Part shown: positions 14,069-22,045 of the stretch, in pieces
How the letters are laid out: every line of letters begins with the position of its first letter
How positions within the stretch are numbered: position 1 is the stretch's first letter
Virus record (IMG/VR): IMGVR_UViG_3300048838_000528
Coordinates: 1-55,586 of that record
From: a virus
DNA: 55,586 bases
Direction: 5' to 3' (one strand)
The notes under the pieces: generated by a model
Database searches by the model: none
What the model saw: the letters and a program-made list of their open reading frames with translations, nothing else
What the model was told of the DNA's origin: nothing
Position numbers and translations under genes: made by a program

Positions 14069-14482
14069 ATGAACCGTATTTTTATGATTGGAAGATTAGT
14101 GCGTGATATTGAAATCAAATCATTGCAAGGCGACAAAAAGGTTGGAAACTTTACGTTAGCCGTAAATCGTGATAGCAACCGTGAACGTGTGGATTTTATT
14201 TCGTGTACGGCTTGGAATAAAACAGCCGAAGTAATTGCAAAATATACAAGTAAAGGTAGTCAAGTATTGGTTGAGGGTGAATTAAACATTGACAAAGTAA
14301 ACGACCAATGGTATACCAAAGTTACTGTTAATAGAGTGGAATTACTTGGCAAGAGTAGCGAACAAAGTAGCGAAGCACAAACTTCAAAACCCTACGAAAC
14401 GCCCGTTCAAGAAGAAGCAAAATTTGAAGATTTTGAAACCGAAACGGAAGATTTTAAGGTAGAAGAAGATACTCCGTTTTAA
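14069..14482 (+). CDS. ssb: Single-stranded DNA-binding protein, 137 aa
   Basis: Residues 1-105 are a classical OB-fold SSB (MNRIFMIGRLVRDIEIK, FTLAVNRDSNRERVDFISCTAWNKTAEVIAKYTSKGSQVLVEGEL). A Gln/Glu-rich linker leads to an acidic tip ending EEDTPF, close to the DDIPF tip through which SSBs recruit partner proteins. It coats ssDNA at the fork and during RecT-type recombination. AAAAGGAGA precedes ATG. Confidence 0.95.
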   Translation: MNRIFMIGRLVRDIEIKSLQGDKKVGNFTLAVNRDSNRERVDFISCTAWNKTAEVIAKYTSKGSQVLVEGELNIDKVNDQWYTKVTVNRVELLGKSSEQSSEAQTSKPYETPVQEEAKFEDFETETEDFKVEEDTPF

Positions 14483-14498
14483 GAAAAGAGGTAATTAA

Positions 14499-15635
14499 AT
14501 GACAAATTTAATAGTAAAAGCGTCTTTATTAGAGGAAGGTTTGATTGACGATGTTAAAAAAATGATTGACGAAAACAAAACATTATTTAGCGATGAAACC
14601 GTTGTTTTAATGGCTGACGCACACAAAGGAAAAGATGTCCCAGTTGGTTTCACAATGACTTTAAGCAAAAATATTGTTCCACCAACATTTGTTTCTTCTG
14701 ATATTGGTTGTGGTATGACTTCTTATTTATTAAACGATATAGTCATATCAAATAAAGATTTAAAAACATTTTCAATGATAGCAAAAGATATCATTCGTGT
14801 TAATAAAAGACTTGACGCAGGAAGCCTTACCGATTATGGGACATTAGGAAACGGGAATCACTTTGTTGAAATTGGAACTAACGGCAAAGACACTCTTATA
14901 ACTGTTCATAGTGGTAGCCGTTCAATCGGTGGAATGGTGTTTAAAAAACATTATGAGGAAGCAAAACAACAATTTCAACAAAAATATCATTCAGTATCAA
15001 AGGAAGAATTAGAATTGATAGAACCAAAGAAAAGACAAGAATATATTAAAAACAAGAAAAAAGAACTTATCATTGAGCCTATACCATATCTTGACTTAAA
15101 TATTTATGGTCTTGAATTATATAAAAAAGAATTAAATGAAACCATAGAAGCAGCAAGAATAAACAGAGAAAAAATATTAAGAGATGTTTATACTACGCTA
15201 TGTTCAATAAATAAAGATTATGTAACAGTAAGGACATTGATTAACACAATACATAATTATGTGGAGTTCTTAGAAGATGGAACAATGATTTTAAGAAAAG
15301 GTTCGATAAATGCTAAAGAGGGTTTAGAAGTTGTTATACCAATTAACATGAAAGATGGTATCATACTCGGAATTTCGTCAAATACTGAAAATGTAAACTT
15401 TTCATTACCTCATGGTGCTGGACGTGTGCTAAGTAGAACAAGAGCATTTGCAGAACTTGATTTAGAAACATTCAAAAAAGATATGGAAGGTATTATATCG
15501 CCGACCGTTAATCAAAATACATTAGATGAAGCACCAAGAGCATATAAAAGAATTGAAACAATACTTAATGATATAACACCATTCTTATCAAAATATGATG
15601 TATTTAAACCCATTTTTAATTTTAAAGGTGAATAG
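14499..15635 (+). CDS. rtcB: RtcB-type RNA ligase, 378 aa
   Basis: The metal and guanylylation residues of RtcB are in place: D68 and C71 in SSDIGCGM, H121 in GNGNHFVEI, H137 in VHSGSR, H252 in NTIHNYVEF and H305 in PHGAGR. RtcB joins 2',3'-cyclic phosphate (or 3'-phosphate) to 5'-OH RNA ends with GTP and Mn2+. In a phage it could repair tRNA or rRNA cut by host nucleases used as antiviral defence. At 378 residues it is shorter than the usual 400-480, close to the short RtcB2 type. No archease partner is visible. AAAGAGGTAA precedes ATG. Confidence 0.95.
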   Translation: MTNLIVKASLLEEGLIDDVKKMIDENKTLFSDETVVLMADAHKGKDVPVGFTMTLSKNIVPPTFVSSDIGCGMTSYLLNDIVISNKDLKTFSMIAKDIIRVNKRLDAGSLTDYGTLGNGNHFVEIGTNGKDTLITVHSGSRSIGGMVFKKHYEEAKQQFQQKYHSVSKEELELIEPKKRQEYIKNKKKELIIEPIPYLDLNIYGLELYKKELNETIEAARINREKILRDVYTTLCSINKDYVTVRTLINTIHNYVEFLEDGTMILRKGSINAKEGLEVVIPINMKDGIILGISSNTENVNFSLPHGAGRVLSRTRAFAELDLETFKKDMEGIISPTVNQNTLDEAPRAYKRIETILNDITPFLSKYDVFKPIFNFKGE

Positions 15636-15643
15636 GAGGAAAC

Positions 15644-17686
15644 ATGAACTTATTTGAAGTAAGCGTTCAAGAAAGCAATAAAGTTTTGCTTAAAGAGTTT
15701 ACAATTGAAAATTATCGGTGTATCAAAAGTGATACAATCAAGGTTGATAGCGAACGTGGAATTGTGTTTACAGGTGATAGCGGTGTTGGTAAAACCACAC
15801 GTATTGAAGCGTTGCTTTGGCTTTTGACAGGAAAATTATTTGACAATAGCACAAACGGTTTGGCTACTTATATCATGCCTAAAGACGCAACGGAAGAAAC
15901 TATTTTGTTGGTTAGTTCAACATTTAGTGTTGGGATGGAAACCTTTATTCTTGAAAAGAAAATGAAGGATGGCGAAACATTTTATTATGTAAATGGTGTA
16001 AAGAAAACCGTGATAAAAGATTACAACCGTGCCATTCAAATCATTTTTGGATTAGAAGAAGCAACAAGACGCATTGAAAATGAAACTAAATTGCTTCAAA
16101 AAGTAGATTTGCTTATGTTAATTTCCGTTTTAGATTTTTTCCCAACATTGGATAATAAAACTTTACGTGAATTGGTTTTACTTGTTGGTGGAAATGTTGA
16201 TGTTAAAACACTTGAAATGAGTGCCGATTTGCGTGCCGTTTTAACAAAATATGGTTTTGATTTAGATGTTGCAAAAAAAGAAATCAAACTTAAACTTAAA
16301 GGTGATAGAACGGTTACGGGATTGGAAAAGCAAATTGAAAATATCCAAAACGAATTGAAAACACACCGAGAAACTTTAGGAAGAATTGGCTCGTTAGAAA
16401 ATATTGAAAGTGCTAAAAACGAAATCCAAACAATTCGTAAACGTCTTGCTGAAATTGAAATCGAGTTTACTAAAGGTGAACAAGAATTGTCAAAGGAATT
16501 TGATGATAAAATTGCTGATAAAGAACGTGAACTTCGTGAATATGCCAATGAAAAACGTAGTGAAATTACGGACGAATTAAAGGGCATTGAAAATGAAATT
16601 TCAAAACTCCGTGAAGAATATGCAAACCTTTCAAATGAAGTCAAAACACGTGAACTTAAAATTGAAACTTTACACCAAACAGTAGCGTTTAAAGAAAGCA
16701 CGATAAATGGCATGAAAGAACGTGGTAAAACTTTGGTAGAGCAAAAGAAACTTATCAAAGCACAAAATGAAATCACGTGTCCTAAATGTAATCATGTGTT
16801 TACGGTAGAACACGACCATTCAGACATCACCGAAATTGATACTAAATTACGTGAATTGAAAAACGATATCCAAGTGTTAGAAAAAGATATTAAAGACCTA
16901 ACACAAGAAGAAATTGATGTTAAAAAAGAGATGGAAGATTGGACTTTTAAACGTGATGAAATCAAACAGCAAGGTGTTACGCTGAATGAAACTTACGAAC
17001 AACGCCGTACAAGCGTGATAGAAGCCCGTAGCAACGTTTTTGAGGATGAACATGAACTACGTATCATCCAAGAACTAAACACGCTTAAAAACGCTAAAAA
17101 CAATGTGTCTTTGGAATTGTCTGTTAAGAATGTAAAACTTAAAACCGAACGTGAAAATTTGCAAACGAGAGAAGTTGAACTTTTAGGGTTAGTTGGTAGT
17201 GAAAAAATGTATCAAAGCACGCTTGAAAAAATTGAAGAATTAGAAGCAAAACAAATTGCGACACAAAAACTTAAAAACGCTTTCGACCAACTTGCAATCG
17301 AAATAAAGATTTTAGAAGAAGAATATTTGAAACAGTTAGACCGAAAAATCCTTAATGCGTTTGGCGAAAACATCCGTTTCAAAATGTTTGAAACCAATGC
17401 TTCTAATGATAACTTAACACCCGTTTGTGAAATGTATGTTAAAGATAGTTTTGGTAGATGGGTAAACGCAATAAATGGTATCAATACAGGTCATAGCGTT
17501 CCGAGATTGGTTGAATTCATCGTTTGTGTAAAACGTGCATTAAATATCCGAGATGGAGTGCTATTGATTGACTTTTTTGAAAGTATCGGTAGTGAACCTT
17601 TAGAAGAATTACTGACTTACGGTCAGCAAATCATTGCAACACAAGTGGTTAGAAATCAAAACGAATTAGGAAAAGAGGACTTATGA
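15644..17686 (+). CDS. SbcC/Rad50-like ATPase with zinc hook, 680 aa
   Basis: Walker A GDSGVGKT at 44-51, a coiled coil from about 225 to 560, a zinc-hook CPKC at 379-382 in the middle, and a C-terminal lobe with a Walker B-like VLLIDFFESIG near 638-649 and an H-loop-like IIATQV end. This is the SbcC/Rad50 layout, shorter than cellular SbcC (about 1000) but normal for phages. With the phosphoesterase at 18074 it should form an SbcCD-like nuclease for processing DNA ends or hairpins. The Walker B reads DFFE rather than DEP. TAGGAGGAAAC precedes ATG. Confidence 0.9.
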   Translation: MNLFEVSVQESNKVLLKEFTIENYRCIKSDTIKVDSERGIVFTGDSGVGKTTRIEALLWLLTGKLFDNSTNGLATYIMPKDATEETILLVSSTFSVGMETFILEKKMKDGETFYYVNGVKKTVIKDYNRAIQIIFGLEEATRRIENETKLLQKVDLLMLISVLDFFPTLDNKTLRELVLLVGGNVDVKTLEMSADLRAVLTKYGFDLDVAKKEIKLKLKGDRTVTGLEKQIENIQNELKTHRETLGRIGSLENIESAKNEIQTIRKRLAEIEIEFTKGEQELSKEFDDKIADKERELREYANEKRSEITDELKGIENEISKLREEYANLSNEVKTRELKIETLHQTVAFKESTINGMKERGKTLVEQKKLIKAQNEITCPKCNHVFTVEHDHSDITEIDTKLRELKNDIQVLEKDIKDLTQEEIDVKKEMEDWTFKRDEIKQQGVTLNETYEQRRTSVIEARSNVFEDEHELRIIQELNTLKNAKNNVSLELSVKNVKLKTERENLQTREVELLGLVGSEKMYQSTLEKIEELEAKQIATQKLKNAFDQLAIEIKILEEEYLKQLDRKILNAFGENIRFKMFETNASNDNLTPVCEMYVKDSFGRWVNAINGINTGHSVPRLVEFIVCVKRALNIRDGVLLIDFFESIGSEPLEELLTYGQQIIATQVVRNQNELGKEDL

Positions 17687-18090
17687 AACTAAACACAAAC
17701 TATTTCTACTTTTTCAATGAAAACGATAGGGAAAAAGCAAGAATGGAAAACATTTTGGCAAAACTAAACATTCACTATATGCCAATTAAGGTTGTTCCAA
17801 GCAAAGTGGATGAGAAATTTGTAGAACTTATGCTTGAATTTTGCGAAAACGGGTTTGACGACCTAATTAAAAATCCAAAAAAGGTGGATTTTGGCGTGGG
17901 AGATATTTATGATTTAAAATATAGTGAACTTGTTACCTTAATAACTGAAAACCCTGAAAAATATTTAAAACCTGCATGGTTTTTGGGAAACAGTGGTGGC
18001 AACGGAGTTTTAACAAGCAAGGGGATTGAGGACGAATTTACGGTTTATCTAAAATACAGTGAGAGGGAAATGAGTGAAATATATGGTTAA
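17683..18090 (+). CDS. Spx/ArsC-fold protein lacking the CXXC, 135 aa
   Basis: The sequence follows Spx over its length: a KAR helix at 18-20, KVVPSKVDEKFVELMLEFCENGFDDLI, and the typical ELVTLITENPEKYLKPAWFLGN (compare Spx DLYRLINEHPGLLRRPII). Spx binds the RNA polymerase alpha C-terminal domain; the glycine essential for that (G52 in B. subtilis) has a counterpart at G57. The CXXC positions are replaced by E13 and R16, so any activity is not redox-gated. Likely role: redirecting host transcription; this is inference from fold. It sits between the SbcC- and SbcD-like genes, overlapping both. Confidence 0.8.
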   Translation: MKLNTNYFYFFNENDREKARMENILAKLNIHYMPIKVVPSKVDEKFVELMLEFCENGFDDLIKNPKKVDFGVGDIYDLKYSELVTLITENPEKYLKPAWFLGNSGGNGVLTSKGIEDEFTVYLKYSEREMSEIYG

Positions 18091-18913
18091 TGAAATGAAG
18101 TTTAAACACGTAGAGGGTATTAAGATTATTCAACACGTATTACCGCACACATTAGAACAAATTGAGATTATCCCGATTGGCGACGTTCACATTGGTGATA
18201 GTGAGGCTGATATTAAGGCGTTACAAAACGTAGTAAATTATGTTTTAGATAAACCAAATCGTTATGTAATCCTAAATGGTGATTTAATGAACACGGCACT
18301 TAAAACATCCGTTAGTGATGTTTATGGTGAATTATTAAGCCCTATGGAACAAGTCCAATTTGTTAAGAATATCTTAATGCCCATTAAAGATAGGGTTCTT
18401 GCACTCGGACAGGGAAACCATGAAATGCGGACTTACCTATCGGCAGGCATTGACATTACTTATATGCTCGCTTTGGAAATGGGTATTCAAGATAGATATT
18501 GTCAAAACTCATTTGTGGTTTATCTAAAAGTGGGGGAAAGCCAAACGTCAAGACCTTCAAAAATCAAACAACAAGTCTATACAATTTTTGTTCAACATGG
18601 TCGTGGTGGCGGTCGCAAAATGGGGGCTAAAGTCAATCGCTTGGTGGATATGGACGATATTATTTGCAACGCTGACCTATATATCATGGGACACGTACAC
18701 ACACCTGTCAATCTTCCACAATCAACTTTCGTAAGCGATGAACAAAACATGACGATTTCAAGACATACGGGTTATTACATGATACACAATGCCTTCTTGG
18801 ACTTTGGCGGTTACGGTTTGACCTATGGTTTTAGACCAACATCAAAATCTTTTAGCAAGGCTATTTTATACACTAAAGGTAGAAAAGAAATCGAATTAAG
18901 TGTGAGGGGTTAA
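18074..18913 (+). CDS. SbcD-like metallophosphoesterase, 279 aa
   Basis: Calcineurin-like phosphoesterase motifs in order: GDVHIGD (36-42), NGDLMN (68-73), GNHE (114-117), QHG (174-176) and GHVH (206-209). Two-metal nuclease, expected to work with the SbcC-like ATPase two genes upstream as an SbcD/Mre11-like subunit. It lacks the long C-terminal part of cellular SbcD. I choose GTG 18074, with GAGAGGG (18060-18066) 7 nt upstream; ATG 18083 is an alternative. It overlaps the Spx-like gene by 17 nt. Confidence 0.9.
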   Translation: MKYMVNEMKFKHVEGIKIIQHVLPHTLEQIEIIPIGDVHIGDSEADIKALQNVVNYVLDKPNRYVILNGDLMNTALKTSVSDVYGELLSPMEQVQFVKNILMPIKDRVLALGQGNHEMRTYLSAGIDITYMLALEMGIQDRYCQNSFVVYLKVGESQTSRPSKIKQQVYTIFVQHGRGGGRKMGAKVNRLVDMDDIICNADLYIMGHVHTPVNLPQSTFVSDEQNMTISRHTGYYMIHNAFLDFGGYGLTYGFRPTSKSFSKAILYTKGRKEIELSVRG

Positions 18914-18916
18914 AAT

Positions 18917-19327
18917 ATGGGAATGTATACACAATTATTTTTAGACATTTCTTTAAAAAAAGATATACAAAAAAATGTTATTGATACACTTAAATATATG
19001 GTTTATGGAAATGATGAAATTGATGATAATTTTTGGAAAGAACCTTACAGCAGGTTAAATTGGTGTTTTAATTCATCGTCTTATTATTTTAATAACTCGT
19101 CCTTTTCTGAATTTCGTTTTGACAGTATAGGAGGAAATTATAGATTAGTTGTTTTGTGTGATTTTAAAAATTACAACAATGAAATAGATACATTTTTAGA
19201 ATGGGTGTTTCCTTATATAGATGACGATGGAAATATGCTTGGTTATTGGAGATATGAGGAAGAAAAAGAACCTGTTATTATTTATGGGGATTATTTTAAA
19301 AAAGTGAAGGAGAAAACAAATGGGTAA
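18917..19327 (+). CDS. MGMYT-family phage protein, 136 aa
   Basis: Begins MGMYTQLFLDISLKKDIQKNVIDTLKYM, a start that I recognise from small conserved phage proteins of unknown function. The middle is aromatic and Asn/Ser-rich; the end has YIDDDGNMLGYWRYEEEKEPVIIY. No catalytic motif is apparent. GAGGGGTTAAAAT precedes ATG. Confidence 0.75.
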   Translation: MGMYTQLFLDISLKKDIQKNVIDTLKYMVYGNDEIDDNFWKEPYSRLNWCFNSSSYYFNNSSFSEFRFDSIGGNYRLVVLCDFKNYNNEIDTFLEWVFPYIDDDGNMLGYWRYEEEKEPVIIYGDYFKKVKEKTNG

Positions 19328-20300
19328 AATAGACATTATCATTCCGACTTATAAGGCAAGAGAAACGATTTTTCAAGCCTTATCAAGTATTGCAATCCAA
19401 TCGGTAGCCAAAAACATTCACGTCCACCTTGTGGTGGATTGTGATGGCTATAAATATAATGATTTATACCACCGTTTTGTGGGAGAATTTGGTGATTTCA
19501 CGATTTATTATTTAGATAAAAATGGTGGTCCCGCCGTAGCAAGACAATATGGAACTGACAAATCGACTTCGCCTTACATCATGTTTTTAGACGCCGACGA
19601 TACATTTAGTGGTGCGTTTGCGATTGAAAGTTTGCTGTCAATTATGGAACACGAACCCAAATTTGTCTTGGTTTCAAGCGTGTTTTATGAGAAAAGACAA
19701 AACCTATCGTTTGTAGAACATCAAAATGACATGACGTGGGTTCACGGTAAAATGTATCGCAGGGATTTTCTTAATAAGTACGGCATTCGTTTTAACACAA
19801 CACGTGCAAATGAAGATGTAGGATTTAACACCCAAATTAAATTATTAGAAAATGAAAATGAAAGAATACATTTCGCTAAAACTTTGACTTACTATTGGCA
19901 TTGGAACGAAACGGGTATCACCCGTGTAAATAATTTTGAATACACTTACGACCAGTCCTATACAGGTTGGGTAGATAATCAAATTGACGCCATCCAACAC
20001 GCATTAAAATGGTTACCAAAAGACAATGAATTTTTGGTAGGTCACTCCATAGAAACACTTACAAACATTTATATTTATCTTTTAAGAATTAGATATAATA
20101 GACCTGAACTTGAACCAAGAGCGTGGGATTACGCAAGAAAATATTATGAAGAAGTGATTGGAAATATCGACACAAGTAACCTATTACCAAAAGATTTTGA
20201 TGAAATTGTAAGCGTAACAATTGAAAGTCAAATCATGTTACTTCGTGGGCATATTATTGATATGACGTTTGACAAGTTTATGGAAATATTGGTAGCATAA
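19320..20300 (+). CDS. Family-2 glycosyltransferase, 326 aa
   Basis: GT-A fold: KIDIIIPTYKARETIFQALSS nucleotide-binding strand-helix at 3-23, the DXD motif in FLDADD (89-94), NGGPAVARQ (68-76), and RANEDVGF with the likely catalytic base E165 or D166. Residues 230-326 are a helical C-terminal part. It transfers a sugar from a nucleotide sugar; the acceptor is not clear. No hydroxymethylase is present, so DNA glucosylation is not obviously supported; surface or virion protein glycosylation is as likely. AAGGAGA precedes ATG. Last gene before the 20304 promoter. Confidence 0.9.
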   Translation: MGKIDIIIPTYKARETIFQALSSIAIQSVAKNIHVHLVVDCDGYKYNDLYHRFVGEFGDFTIYYLDKNGGPAVARQYGTDKSTSPYIMFLDADDTFSGAFAIESLLSIMEHEPKFVLVSSVFYEKRQNLSFVEHQNDMTWVHGKMYRRDFLNKYGIRFNTTRANEDVGFNTQIKLLENENERIHFAKTLTYYWHWNETGITRVNNFEYTYDQSYTGWVDNQIDAIQHALKWLPKDNEFLVGHSIETLTNIYIYLLRIRYNRPELEPRAWDYARKYYEEVIGNIDTSNLLPKDFDEIVSVTIESQIMLLRGHIIDMTFDKFMEILVA

Positions 20301-20303
20301 AAC

Positions 20304-20332
20304 TTGACATTACTACAAAAATATGGTATAAT
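20304..20332 (+). promoter_or_regulatory. Strong promoter for the sigma-like gene and recombination operon
   Basis: TTGACA (20304-20309), 17-bp spacer, TATAAT (20327-20332) with extended TGG: full consensus. It restarts transcription immediately after the glycosyltransferase stop and could drive the 11 kb to the terminator at 31396. Confidence 0.85.
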
Positions 20333-20359
20333 TAAAAATAGTAAGGTGGTGATTGCATT

Positions 20360-20905
20360 GTGATGACAGAAAAAGAAATTGAAATGAAATTAGAGGAATA
20401 CAAAGGACTTTTAATTTCAACTGCGAAAAGATACTACCTAAACGAAATGACTTTTGATGATATTTACCAAGAACTTTGCATGGAGTTTGTGAAAGCATTG
20501 AAAAAACACGATGAAAATGGAAATGCGAACCTTAAAACGCTTTTCATAACTTATGCTAAAAATTGGTTCAAAGTGAAAATCAAATCACAAAATTACCAAA
20601 AACGTGGCGTACCATTGCGAATTGATGATGAAAATATTGAGAACACCGATTTGTATTCGTTTACCATGTCAAAAGACTATACACCCGATGAAATCGAATA
20701 TCAAGAGAGATTGGTGGAAGATATACGGTTTTTTCTTGACGAGCACAAATGGGGCAATATATTTTTGGAAGTTGAAGAAAATGGCAAGACCTTGCGAGAA
20801 ATCGCAATAGAAAAGGGCATTTCATTCCAAGCAATAGGAAGACAGTATTTAAAAGTCAAAGAAGAATTATTAAATTATTTACGGGAAAGAGGTTACGATT
20901 TATGA
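20360..20905 (+). CDS. Small sigma-70-like factor, 181 aa
   Basis: Residues 12-75 resemble sigma region 2 (YKGLLISTAKRYYLNEMTFDDIYQELCMEFVKALKKHD, then KTLFITYAKNWFKVKIKSQ), and 125-175 resemble region 4 with an HTH (ENGKTLREIAIEKGISFQAIGRQYLKVKEELLNYL). Likely a middle or late gene activator working on host RNA polymerase. Start is GTG 20360 or ATG 20363, behind AAGGTGGTGA. It has its own consensus promoter. Overlaps the next gene by ATGA. Confidence 0.8.
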   Translation: MMTEKEIEMKLEEYKGLLISTAKRYYLNEMTFDDIYQELCMEFVKALKKHDENGNANLKTLFITYAKNWFKVKIKSQNYQKRGVPLRIDDENIENTDLYSFTMSKDYTPDEIEYQERLVEDIRFFLDEHKWGNIFLEVEENGKTLREIAIEKGISFQAIGRQYLKVKEELLNYLRERGYDL

Positions 20906-21198
20906 ATTATGAAGAAATAATTAAAAACGTAAAACAATTAAGCAATTTAGCAGAATGGTACGAAAGCGATGTCATTAGCGATGGATACGAAGAGGCTAAA
21001 AAGCATAGAGAAGACATGACACGGCGTGTTATTAAGTTTATTGAGAAAGAGCATGAGTTGTTGGGGTTGTATCAAAAAGCATCACATTATCAAATAGGTC
21101 ATAATTTAGGCTGTTTATCTGTCGATGATAAAAAAAAATGGATTGAAATTGAAAAACAAGTTGATGATTTAGAAAAAGAATTGGAGGAAATGAAATGA
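20902..21198 (+). CDS. Helical protein, 98 aa
   Basis: Not recognised. Almost entirely helical and charged, ending DDLEKELEEMK; the last 28 nt are identical to the end of the gene at 7435. The final codons supply the RBS (GGAGG) for the next gene. AGAGGTTACGA precedes its own ATG, which overlaps the sigma-like stop. Confidence 0.75.
   Translation: MNYEEIIKNVKQLSNLAEWYESDVISDGYEEAKKHREDMTRRVIKFIEKEHELLGLYQKASHYQIGHNLGCLSVDDKKKWIEIEKQVDDLEKELEEMK
21171..21198. repeat. 28-nt exact repeat, copy 2
   Basis: Identical to 7617-7644, again at the end of a small helical gene with the RBS and start of the following gene. Confidence 0.8.
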
Positions 21199-21449
21199 TT
21201 ACACATGAAGAAGTAAAACAAGAATTAAAAGAACAAACCGATTATACATTTATAAAATTGCCAAAAACTTATCAATACTTAAATCAACAAGAAAAGAAAG
21301 ACAAGTTGCTTGAGTTGTATCGTAAAGCAAAACAGCAAGTTTTAGATTATGTAGATACTCCAAACAAAACTCCCAAAGTATTACATTTATTGTTAGATAT
21401 TCATGAAACATTAGACGAGATTGAAGCACTTGAGGAGGAACTGAAATGA
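21195..21449 (+). CDS. Coiled-coil-like protein, 84 aa
   Basis: Not recognised. Lys/Glu/Gln-rich helices (EVKQELKEQ, YLNQQEKKDKLLELYRKAKQQVLDYV, ETLDEIEALEEELK). GGAGG is within the preceding gene's end. Overlaps neighbours by ATGA junctions. Confidence 0.7.
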   Translation: MITHEEVKQELKEQTDYTFIKLPKTYQYLNQQEKKDKLLELYRKAKQQVLDYVDTPNKTPKVLHLLLDIHETLDEIEALEEELK

Positions 21450-21760
21450 CACCTAAAGAAGCCTTTAAAAAATTATATGAAAAAGTTGGTAACCAATATA
21501 TACCTTTGGGTTTTGTAGGAAAACCAAAAGGAACACGAGACGAACTATGTTTGAAAGTCGATAACGCCTTCACCGAACTTGAAGTACTTAAACTACAGAA
21601 AGAAAAACTTATCAAAACTATTAAAAGTTTGATAAGCAAGACCGAAGCGTGGGAAGAAAAAGAAAATAAAACTGATTTTGAAAAGGGTATAGCAAGGGGT
21701 TATTCAACCATGTTGGACCAATTGTTGGTTGGTATTTGTTTTAATGAGGAGGAAAAATAA
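21446..21760 (+). CDS. MTPKEAFK-family protein 2, 104 aa
   Basis: Shares its N-terminal module with the gene at 7641 (MTPKEAFKKLYEKV, AFTELEVLKLQKEKL). The start region is also nearly identical at DNA level. The C-terminal half is a charged helix and EKGIARGYSTMLDQLLVGICF. Function unknown; the shared module probably binds a common partner. Confidence 0.75.
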   Translation: MTPKEAFKKLYEKVGNQYIPLGFVGKPKGTRDELCLKVDNAFTELEVLKLQKEKLIKTIKSLISKTEAWEEKENKTDFEKGIARGYSTMLDQLLVGICFNEEEK

Positions 21761-22045
21761 ATGATTATTAAATTACCAAACGAGAACTTTTATGTGGATT
21801 TTGACAAGGATGGAAATTACACGCTATATGAAACTAAAACTACGCAAAGTGGGAAAAACGCAGGGACAAAATACGATACGCCTATTGGCTATTACAACAC
21901 GCTATCTTCTGCCGTAAAGCGTTACATTTCAAGACAACTTGGCGAAAGTGAAGATACCATTACGATTGAACAATTTTTAAAAATATATGAAAGATTAGTG
22001 AACGAAGTAACACAATATCTTATGCCGAAAGAGGTGAATGTGTAA
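21761..22045 (+). CDS. Conserved-looking phage protein, 94 aa
   Basis: N-terminal strands (IIKLPNENFYVDFDKDGNYTLYETK), then YDTPIGYYNTLSSAVKRYISRQLGES and a helical EQFLKIYERLVNEV. The layout resembles small proteins often found next to recT in Bacillota phages, but I cannot name the family. GAGGAGG precedes ATG; ends at the first base of the RecT-like start codon. Confidence 0.75.
   Translation: MIIKLPNENFYVDFDKDGNYTLYETKTTQSGKNAGTKYDTPIGYYNTLSSAVKRYISRQLGESEDTITIEQFLKIYERLVNEVTQYLMPKEVNV

Noticed and set aside
16096-16776. Leftward 226-codon frame inside the SbcC-like gene
   Set aside because: Shadow of a coiled-coil coding region; Ser/Phe-rich without RBS, on the wrong strand.
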